DNA of 64,000 nt from positions 64,001 to 128,000 of the IMG/VR virus record IMGVR_UViG_3300046787_000302; one strand, 5' to 3'. The position numbers and the translations under genes are program-made. Positions within the stretch are counted from its first letter, which is position 1. Every line of letters begins with the position of its first letter. Source of the stretch: a virus. The notes under the pieces are model-generated. The model saw only the letters and a program-made list of their open reading frames with translations, searched no databases and was not told the DNA's origin. Below are positions 10,201-19,200 of the stretch, piece by piece.

Positions 10201-13200
10201 TATAATGCTACCATCTGCTTTTCTTGGCTTTTCAAATAAGGCAACTCAGATACTTGTTAACTATGGAGTATCTAATAAAGACTTTACGTTTAATATTGCA
10301 AGACCAGATAGATCAAACTATCAGAATGTTGAGTTTACATACACTGGAGCTAAGTCATCAAACTCTGCAAATACAGAAGTAGAGGATTTAGATCTTGATG
10401 TTGAAACAGTTGATGAAACAACTGAAGCAACTGATACACCTGAAGCAGTTCAAACAACTGAACCGGTTGATACTACAACAGAAACTCCAGTAGTTACTGA
10501 GCCTGTAACAGAAGACGAAAACGTTGATCCAGAGCAAGAAGAGTTTGATAATAATCCGGAGAATAGTACAGAAGTTAATGGTACTAAGTTTATACTTGGT
10601 CACTATATAGTTCTTACTGATGGATCAGATACTGCTTTAAAGATTATATCTGTTACTCCGGATAAAGTATGGGCTATTCATGGAACGGAGAGTGAACTTG
10701 AGTTTAGTACTGATGAGTTATCTGATATGCTTACAAAAGGTCAGATTCAGATTGTGGCTAATCCAACTGCAAAGAAAGTGACTACTCCTGTTGAAGAAGT
10801 TACTGAGACACAGAAGAAAGATCTAAAAGATAAAAAAGCAGTACAGGAAGAAGATGCTGACTTTGACGACTTAGAGTATACGGCAGATAACGTTGGTTTT
10901 TCTTATGCAAGAAAAGATTCAGATGGGTCAACAGTATACGAAGACTCAAGAACACCAATAAGTTCTGGTTCTAAGATTAATAACTCTTCAGATAACTTTA
11001 CTGTATACACAGATAAGAAAGGTGTTCGTCGTCTTAAGAGAGGTGATTCAAAAGAATCATATCCATTAATAATGGGTACTTCTCGTATTAAGTTTGGTAC
11101 ACCACTAACTTTTGAGATAGATGTAAACATTGATGATTTTGATGACTACGACTATGTTCAACAGACTGGTATTACAAAACGTAAGAAAGCTGACTTCTTT
11201 AATGCAGACGGCTCAATAAAGCCTGAAGCTATTGATGATTTTCCAGTTGCTATCTATACTGTTGAAAACGGTAAAAAGATAAAGCTTGGGTACTTACCAA
11301 CAGTTAAGTTTGTTACTGCTCGATACAATGACTCAGGAGTCCTTGCTCATACAAAAGAGTTTACAACTACTGAAGACGGTGATAGTGTAAACAATCTTGA
11401 GGTACAGACTAATGCTATAAAAGAACATAGAAAGTCTTTATTTAACGGATACAATACGAATCCTAACGCTGTATTTACATCTTCTGTAACCTTTAAGTCT
11501 AACGGCGTATTAAGAACGGACGGTGTAAAGAAACCTTTGATACAAGCATTAAGTAAGAATACACGTATTGCTATTATCAAACAAGGTCGTGTTCATGTTA
11601 CTGATAAGCATTTTGAAACGGATCTTTACATACCTGAGATTATTACTCAAGGTAAGTCGAGCGGATGGCCTGTTGCTATTATTCCAACTCCATCAGGAAA
11701 GAGTCTTGCGTCATTAGTTACTGTTCCTCAGTTAAAACCAGAACGACTTGATTTTATTCTTGGAGCCTGGACTGCATTCCATACTTATAATACTACAACT
11801 GCTAAGTCACAGCAAGCAACAAAGAAAGATCTTGATATTATAAAAGCTGTATACAAAGCATACGATATTGAGTTTATCGATGGGGAGACTGCTGACTTTA
11901 AAACGTTAAGTAACTACATCAATGACTACGTTACTCATACAAGTTCAGTACAGTATAATCCAATGCTTCAAGGTAAGGGTCACTTTAACATCACACCAAA
12001 AGGATTGCTTAGTGTTTGGAAAGTAAACACAGGTGATAAGAAGAAGGATAGTGTTGTTATAGGTAACTTAACTGAGATAAGTGAAGAGAAAATCAATAAG
12101 TTTTACGATATTGCAGCAAACTTAAGACAAAGTATTCGCTTTGGTACTGAGCAATCTGCAGGTGTTGGTAACGATAAGATGATGACTGTGTTATCTGTTG
12201 ATCCTGATACTGGTGTTTTGACTGAATCAAAGCCTATGACTTATAATGATTATATGTTACAGACTCTTGAAACAACATTAGAAGAGGGACGTCCTTACGA
12301 TGAGAATAATACTGAAGCAGATGAGTTAATACACTTTGCTAATCCAGTTGTTGTATTTGGTAAGATTGATAGTCAGGCTCCATCTACTGGTGCTAAACCA
12401 ACAGAAGCACCAAAAGCTCCTGCTCCGGTTACTCCAGTTGCTCCGGTATCTCCTGCTAATGGAGTTGCTGCAATACAGTTTACTGATTCATCAGTACAGA
12501 TTAAACCTATTGTTATTGAAGGTAGTGCTTACAATGTAGTTAATACTTCAATGCGACCAAAAGCATTAGTTGATATTAATGGTACTATTGTTCCTTTCTA
12601 TATTACAAGTGGTCTTGGTGGAAAAGGTTTAGAACCTGGTTGGTATCCTTTCTTTGGTATTGGTAAAGATGGTTGGATGAATAAGACAGATAAGTCTGAT
12701 ATGGAAACATATTATGAAAGATACTGGGGAGCAGAAGCTGCAAGTAAGATTAAAGGTATTGCAGAAGAGCTTAATGCTTTTTATGGTACTGATTCTAAAT
12801 CTTTTGAAGATGATAAGCATCCAACAATAACAGAGAAACCTTTAAGTGCTTTAGCTGATGCTGTTGAAGATCATATTAACGAACAACTTTCTGTAACACC
12901 TGCACTTAATAATGGAGATGCAAGAAAAGTTTTACGTAGTAATGTGGAGCAGTTAGGTAAAGAGATTACTACAAAACAGGCTGATAAAGTCGCTGATTCT
13001 GCGTATATTAATGTAACGGATCAGTCTAAATCAGAGACTGGATTAACTCAAGAAGAAGCTTTAGCTAAGTTTATGGATATGGACTTTGGACAACAGTTTG
13101 GAACTAACCAGACAGTTGACAAAGATGTCGTAAAAGGTAATGAAGATGAGTTAAAGTCAGTAGCAACCACTACACAGAAACTACAGGAAGAGAATAAACT

Positions 13201-13219
13201 TAACAAGAAGTGTAACTAA
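7232..13219 (+). CDS. Giant virion protein 1 (1995 aa)
   Basis: One of three adjacent giant proteins typical of crAss-like phages, where such proteins are carried in the virion and include the virion RNA polymerase. I see no polymerase motif in this one. Hydrophobic patches occur near residues 197-225 and 507-525, and Lys/Glu-rich coiled-coil-like stretches near 760-810. A very acidic segment lies at about 925-955, a Thr/Glu/Pro-rich linker at about 1050-1110 and a Pro/Ala linker at about 1715-1746. The linkers suggest at least four separately folded units, fitting a protein threaded through the tail. It ends NKKCN and the next giant gene starts after one base, so the two are surely co-translated. 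It could be an accessory RNA polymerase subunit or an ejection protein. Confidence 0.6.
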   Translation: MAEEYQPIAASGAPIPEVDLAALNPTAAIDPLANLQQSMAIGESDRIVRNSIADLKQSLSTPTADEMLRPIGYDPIETNRDRYVNSDYFGELGFNPFSNNEEIYGNAQTNFNKLKNAFTGMGALAWHQAVDQFKSWGNTFDVLGTQEMSSAFQQAEMEELSRRQNEMLNANPIFETQADRESIFNFNTIANTVQQSGFAVGAIAEIAAEEAALTYLTAVTFGGASELQAARTIKLASNIGKAARRTAELSESINSASNMRKAFNAVQKAAQLINPVDNVMEFASGFKAMRRADELAYGATKVSSLRTAARGFGSLYRDVREFNLAVSEAKAEAAGTYTELSEQMTDNFETKYGRKPTDLELKDINDEALRGAQSNGAANTALILMSNKLAFGNILKGFKPLRYMMDEDIMKGLAVVSDKDALKLGKKVIEAGDNRWLYYKNAIVSNPLKYLGANLSEALQENAQSISNDAVKSWYMAKYNGQELDSKFDAIREAAGNQFTTEGAKTFISGFFTGGLLGAGSKAFEQAGSIQQYFTDKKGYEDRKAKEQAARTSVKNTVNQIYANPLSYNYNKDNAAAQANFAAMLKESAINKDKKAFNDIQDDATRHFILTGINTGMLDLLNDRLTDYVKNLNENEFTEAFGVEYTKENHADMVKQTQVFAKRAEEVKEIHSKLSSDYANPFNPGNFKHGTKEYIKEAMSHVAYKEAINQLTFMQDTYNRAITRQQEVLDGIKTKPGFENVGFNDIYSLTSISHLANEIDLLRKEVEATEDKKIKAEKEKKIKQLDKYNDDLISYLDKVDEINANKELDPKKKSEELTAALDAFTKEALPTFTSQINDQLKKAGKQPVQDNSARAAFENLTDYFHLQGDHEALLQNINYIVDPINFSEYLNRHNEEMVKYFENKMKVDKKNEKERARDKRTAEDALSGAVVPEDGEGIDESDLTEEDDFETEVPNGGSINVEELVKELKDAYAAVVKSQLEIVSDFEGSSIMLPSAFLGFSNKATQILVNYGVSNKDFTFNIARPDRSNYQNVEFTYTGAKSSNSANTEVEDLDLDVETVDETTEATDTPEAVQTTEPVDTTTETPVVTEPVTEDENVDPEQEEFDNNPENSTEVNGTKFILGHYIVLTDGSDTALKIISVTPDKVWAIHGTESELEFSTDELSDMLTKGQIQIVANPTAKKVTTPVEEVTETQKKDLKDKKAVQEEDADFDDLEYTADNVGFSYARKDSDGSTVYEDSRTPISSGSKINNSSDNFTVYTDKKGVRRLKRGDSKESYPLIMGTSRIKFGTPLTFEIDVNIDDFDDYDYVQQTGITKRKKADFFNADGSIKPEAIDDFPVAIYTVENGKKIKLGYLPTVKFVTARYNDSGVLAHTKEFTTTEDGDSVNNLEVQTNAIKEHRKSLFNGYNTNPNAVFTSSVTFKSNGVLRTDGVKKPLIQALSKNTRIAIIKQGRVHVTDKHFETDLYIPEIITQGKSSGWPVAIIPTPSGKSLASLVTVPQLKPERLDFILGAWTAFHTYNTTTAKSQQATKKDLDIIKAVYKAYDIEFIDGETADFKTLSNYINDYVTHTSSVQYNPMLQGKGHFNITPKGLLSVWKVNTGDKKKDSVVIGNLTEISEEKINKFYDIAANLRQSIRFGTEQSAGVGNDKMMTVLSVDPDTGVLTESKPMTYNDYMLQTLETTLEEGRPYDENNTEADELIHFANPVVVFGKIDSQAPSTGAKPTEAPKAPAPVTPVAPVSPANGVAAIQFTDSSVQIKPIVIEGSAYNVVNTSMRPKALVDINGTIVPFYITSGLGGKGLEPGWYPFFGIGKDGWMNKTDKSDMETYYERYWGAEAASKIKGIAEELNAFYGTDSKSFEDDKHPTITEKPLSALADAVEDHINEQLSVTPALNNGDARKVLRSNVEQLGKEITTKQADKVADSAYINVTDQSKSETGLTQEEALAKFMDMDFGQQFGTNQTVDKDVVKGNEDELKSVATTTQKLQEENKLNKKCN

Positions 13220-13220
13220 T

Positions 13221-16200
13221 ATGGCATGTTTATATAACATCAATGGTTCTGAGTTTTCAGAAACAGAAGTTAAGCAACTTTTAAAGAGTGCTGCAACTTT
13301 ACCTGGTAACGAAGGCTTGTCAGATGATCAGCTTTTAGATCTAGTAAAAAGTGCAGTTGAAGATCGTTTTGTTAATATTAACTTATTCAATCTTGTTCAA
13401 GAGCAGTCTATTACTAACGCTATCTTTTCTCAGTTTGTTGATGAGATTGGTTTATTAAAACCAGGTGGTAAGTATGAGAAGTCATCTCGTATATTGTTTG
13501 CTGAGATCAAAAGTAAACTAAAGAACTCTGCCTTAAAGATTAAGTACTTTACTGATAATATAGCAAAAGACGAAGAGTCTTATAACAAGTTAAAAGAGTC
13601 AGCAAACGAAGCAATGCTTGCAAAGATTCCTGAACTTGGTATTCTTGATTATAAAGAGTTCTCTTATCTTGGAGAACTACTAGATAACGTTACTGATGAT
13701 ATTAACTTTGATCGATTCACAGAACAAGTAGCAATAAAGCTTAATCGTTTAGGACTACGTATTAATACAGATAGTCAAGTAGAAGATTTTGGTTTAACTG
13801 CTGATTACTATGAGAGTTTACTTGTTGATTCAGGTGAGTTGTTTGGTGATGATGATGTTGATGTTGAAGATAACTCAGTAAATGAAAGCTTTACTGATGC
13901 ACGTTCGTTTCAGATGAATCCGAAAGATACTGCTACAACTCGTGTAAAGCTTTTATTTTCAAGTATTAAGAGTGACAAAGCTAATCTATTAGGTCTAGCT
14001 GATTTCGTTGCTTACGATCAAGTATTTGAAGACTTGTTAGTATTAGGTGCTGGCTTACAACATGTGACTTACGATGCTTTACAAGAAGCTCTTATTGAAA
14101 AAGCTCAGGTTAAACCTTACTTATTAAACGTACACAAAAAGCTTGGTCAATTACAAGCTGAGAATAATGTACAGTTGATTAATGAAGTTCTTACAGTAAT
14201 TAATAAAGCGTACACTGATCATACCATGTTACTTTGGAAACAAAGTGAAGAGGGTGGTATCAGCATGCGTGTTATTAGTTCTAACCGTAATAGCGTTATT
14301 CGTCAGATTAAAACTGACTGGTTAGAGTTACAGAAAATGTCTGTTCTTATTACAAAGAACAAGTTTGGTAACTTAGTAATTAACACTGATCTAGCTAATA
14401 AGTTAAAAGAAGAATACTTAGAAGTACGTCAAGGTAATAGTATCACAAAGAAGAAAGAGTTTTTAAAAAAGCTTTTTGCTTCGATGAATATTCCTGTTGA
14501 TGATGCTTATATTACACACATTAATGATGCGATAAAGAAAAAGAGGTTTAGAACTTTCAAGACTAGCACTCTTTCTGATATGTTTTCAACAGGTAACATT
14601 GTTGATAATATCATTACTACATTAACTAAGGATGTCGACACTCAGTCTGAAGCAGCAAACTACGAAGATAAGAACAACCCAATTGTTCACGAGCGAGTAT
14701 TTAACATATTTGCAGATCTTTACTACGATCTTCACTCAGATGTTTATCAGACTGGTAGTTATACAAACGGAGAGAATAAAAACATCTTTGCTTATGTTCA
14801 ACCTTCTTACTTAGAAACAGTAAAAAAGAAGTTAAAGACAAAAGAGTTCTTAGATGTTCTTGCTAATCGTGCTTATAGTAAAAGCTCTGAAGCAGTTCGT
14901 CGTTTAAGAGAAGATGAAACAAACAGTGATGATAGTTTCGTATTTAGCTTAAGTTACTCTGATAGTATTAAAGCAGATGAAAAAGGTGAGATAGGTAAAG
15001 TAAAAAAGAATCAGTCACAACGTGAGTTGATACTTGATAGTTACCTTAAGCATCAAAATAACTTTGGTAAGACTGGTTACTACAATACATTTACTTTATC
15101 TGATAAGACAGTAGCACCTGTATTACAGATAACAAAAGATAGTTTAGATCCAGCAAGTAGCTTTGCGTTCTTTAGAACTAAGCCTACTGTTCGTGAGTCA
15201 TTTGAGTTCAAGGATTCTTTTAAGAATAAGTTATACGACTTAGCACAAGCTGAGATTGATCGTATGATTGCTTATGCAACTTACAAGAAGAAAGATAAGT
15301 TACGCATAGCTAACTTTGAAACAGCAAGTAAGATATTCTTTTTATTCCCGGTATTAAACAATCGTGCTGACGGTAAGCTTAATGCTATTCGTACTAAGAT
15401 CTACCAAGGTGTTGAACCTTCATCTGAAGATGCAGATTACTTAAAGACACTTATTGGTGAGTCAATAAAGGAGGATGTGCTAAAGGAGTTAGCTAACCTT
15501 ACTCGTAAGAATATTATAGTTAAAGGATCTACATCAGTTGATGACAATGGAAAAGTAAGTACAAACTACTCTTTCCCTTTCTTTAACAAGATCTACATGA
15601 ATCAGTTGTCTCAACTAGACTCATCACATCAAGCAATCTTTGCAATCGCAGATCTTAAGTATAACTTCTTGAGAGCTCAGATTAATACTACCCAAGTGTT
15701 AGGAGCTGACTTAGCTTTATTCTATAAGGAATCAAAGGTTGTTACTGCAGAGAAGATTAAAGATGCTTTTGGTGAGTCACTATCTGTTAATCAGTTATTG
15801 TCGTATAACGTATCAGCTGAGAACACACCAGAAGAATCAGCAAAGCGTAAGATTATAAACGATGTTATTAATAGTACTGTTTTAAGTACTACTGATGAGT
15901 TCTCAAAACGTGCTGCAATGTTTATTGCCCCAGGTTCTCAAGGAACTACAAAGTGGCAAGGAACAGATGGTAAGATTGTTGATATCTCTTTATACAACAT
16001 GCTTACACTAAAAGATGTTGTTAAGTCAAACGAGTTCTTTTCAAAGATTGAGATTACGGATGCTCAAGAGTTTGTTACTGTTGAAGAGCATATCAATCGT
16101 ATGATGTCTGAAGGTAGACTTCCATTAGATATATACGAGTCTATAAAAGCAAAGATTGCAAAAGCTGCAAAGAATAAGTCTTACGATTATACATTAACAG

Positions 16201-19200
16201 ATATTGAGCTTGGTTTTGTATTACAACCAACAAAGCCTGTACATTCGTCTAACTCTGAGATAGATGGGTTTAACGAGATCAACTATGTTAAGTCTTCTGC
16301 TTATCCTCTTATCCCAGATAACACACGTGGTTCAGAAATGAACAAGCTTCGTATGTTTATGGAGAAGAACAAAGTAGGTTCTGCTGCTTTTAAATCAGCA
16401 ACAAAGACGGGTTCTCCTGTACAGTTACTTGAAGTATTTGATACAGACGGTAACTTTATTGAACCTACAAAAGCTGAACTAGCAGGAAACATACAAGAGT
16501 TATCACGCGAAGGATTACGTACACAGCAAGAGATTCCTCATCAGAAAGAATTAATCAACGTTGTTAGTCAGATGGACCGTCAGTTATTTGAAGGTTCTCT
16601 TGACGTTACTGACTTTGAGTTAGCTGGTCAAAAGTTTAATACTGCTCAGTTCAAGTCACTAAAAGAAAGAATACGTACAGAGTTATTTGAACGTAACGCT
16701 TCTGAGTTACTTGAGAGGATTGGTATAACTATCAACGAAGACTTTGTTACTTTTAAGAGCGAACGTAGCTTAGCTCGATTGTTAAAAGAAGAAGCTATTG
16801 ATCGTAACATGAGTATAAACGATATCAAAGCTATTGCCACAAACAAAAACGGTAAGCTTGTTATCCCGGTGTACTTATTAAGTAACAGTGCTAAGTTTGA
16901 AGGATTACTTACTTCTTTGTTTAGTAAAGTTGTTAAACTAAAAGTTACCGGAACATCTCTTGTTCAAGTATCTGCAGTTGGTACAAAGCTTTCTGAGTCT
17001 GAGCTATCAGATAAGATAAAGAACGAGATTGTATATACTGAGTACTATGATCCGGAAAAAGGGTTACAGTACATTAGAAGAACAAAAGCTGCAAAAAACA
17101 GAAAAGCAAAAACAGAGGCTGCTCAAGTATTTGTATCTCAGTATTTAAAAGACGAAGACGGTAATCTGATTAACTTGAAAGACTACGCTGAAGCAGATGC
17201 ATCAGGTCGTTTAGTTCTTGATCAAGATAGAATACCATCAAAGTTATTAGAACTTATTGGTGCACGTATTCCTAATCAGTTGCACTCATCAATGTTACCT
17301 ATTGTTGTTGCAGGTTTCTTACCATCATATATGGAGAACACTATTATTGTTCCAGATGGTATTACAGCTCAGATGGGTTCTGACTTTGACGTTGATAAGT
17401 TATATGCTTACTTATCTAATCCTACATATAACTACAAGTATACTGCTACTGTTGAGATTGATGCTTTAAAAGAGCAGAAGAAAACTATTCTTGATGAGTA
17501 CAAAGACTCTATTCAGAAGCTTGACGACGAACTAAAAGGCTTATTAAACGATGAGCAACAGTCTGAGATCAAAAAGCTTAACGATAGCATCGATAAGTAT
17601 AGAGCTCGTTTAGGTTATAAGAATCTTGCTGAGAAAGAGCGTGAACAAAAACAACGTATCCTTGATAGCTTATATGAAAAAAGATCTGCTATCTATGATG
17701 AAGTAGCAAGTGGCTCTGAGCGTAAGAAACTTAATCAAGCAAAGTATAAGTTAAAGCAAGAAAGAGCTGCAAAGCTATCTGAGATTAACGATAAGATAAA
17801 AGAGATACGCAAGAATAACATCGAGTCTCTTGATGTTGTTAACTATGCGTTGAACGAAGACATGAGTGTTAGAAATCTAAACACTTTTGATCTTTCTCAA
17901 CTATCTGAAAGTGAGTTACTTGAGATGTATAAAGATATTCACTGGTCTGTGCTTAATCATGCAAAGACCTTTGATAAGATTACAACATCTATTGACTTGT
18001 CTGACTATGAAGATGAGAAGAAGTATTTCTATGAGAACGGTATTGTTGAGTTACCAACTAACTTCTTACCTTTTGACTATAATACACAGATCAATACTTT
18101 CTTGGATAACAGAAGTGGTAAGTTAGGTACTGGTATATTTGCTCAGTTGCTTTCTTTCCTCGCAGAACACCAGGACAAAAAGAATGTTGCTTTTGGTAGT
18201 ACAGGTATTACGATTATAAAAGATAACGGTGAAGAGATTCTTTTAAACAGATTAACAGCAGAAGGTAGTACTACGTTTAAGAGTGATGCAACACTTAATA
18301 CTTTAACAAGAACAAAGACGCAAAACGTATCAGCTTCTCTTAATGAGTCTCTTGATAATGCAAAGAACAAGAACCTTAACGTGTTTAATATTAACTCGTT
18401 ATCAATGGCTCCTGCAAAGCTTCTATTGTCTTTAAGTTCAGATCAGGGAGAGATTGCTGATATTCGTTATGTTACTCGTTTCTTTCCTCAGTATATTCTG
18501 AAGTATCTAAATGAGCAGGAAGAGATTGCAAAAGATTCTTTCTCAACTCGCAAAATGTACTCATCTGATGTTATAAAAGAAGTTAAGTTTAAGTTTATTA
18601 ACTTACTTACTCCTCAAGCACAAGACTTAGCTACCCCTGAGAATATTGAAAAAGTGATGCTTCACTCACCAGATGAGTTATTAAACTTACTAAAGCAAGA
18701 AGCTCGCTTAAGACCTCGTCTTAATCAGTTGATGTTAGCTTATGATCCAGCTGTTGTTAAGATGCAGCCAGTTGAGAGAAAAGAACTTGATGAGTATATC
18801 ATGAAGCAGCTTGGCATTTTAACTTACTACGAGAGACTACAATCCTATAGTGTTCCTCAATCTACGTTGATGAATAATAGCAATGTAATCAGTCAAGGTA
18901 TTGGTTCTGATCTATTTAGCTTCTTAAATAAATATCGTAAGTTCCAATCCATATCAAGAGCTGCAGACTCAGTTAACGGAGAAGGTTTACCTGTCGTAAT
19001 ACAGAATCCATATGGTGAAGCAGAGGTTGTTGATAACTTGATTAACATTGGTGATATCTTTGGTACATTTGAAGTTGATGATATGACCGGCACTGTTGAC
19101 TTCAAACCAACAACTCAAACAGGGCATGCTGTTAATAATAGTTTAGTTCTTGCTCATAAAGTATTAAGTAAGATTGCACCAATACACTTTGATCCTGTAT

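Noticed and set aside
10388-10603. Leftward Cys/Phe-rich frame inside giant protein 1
   Set aside because: Complement of the Thr/Glu-rich linker; no promoter or gene partner.
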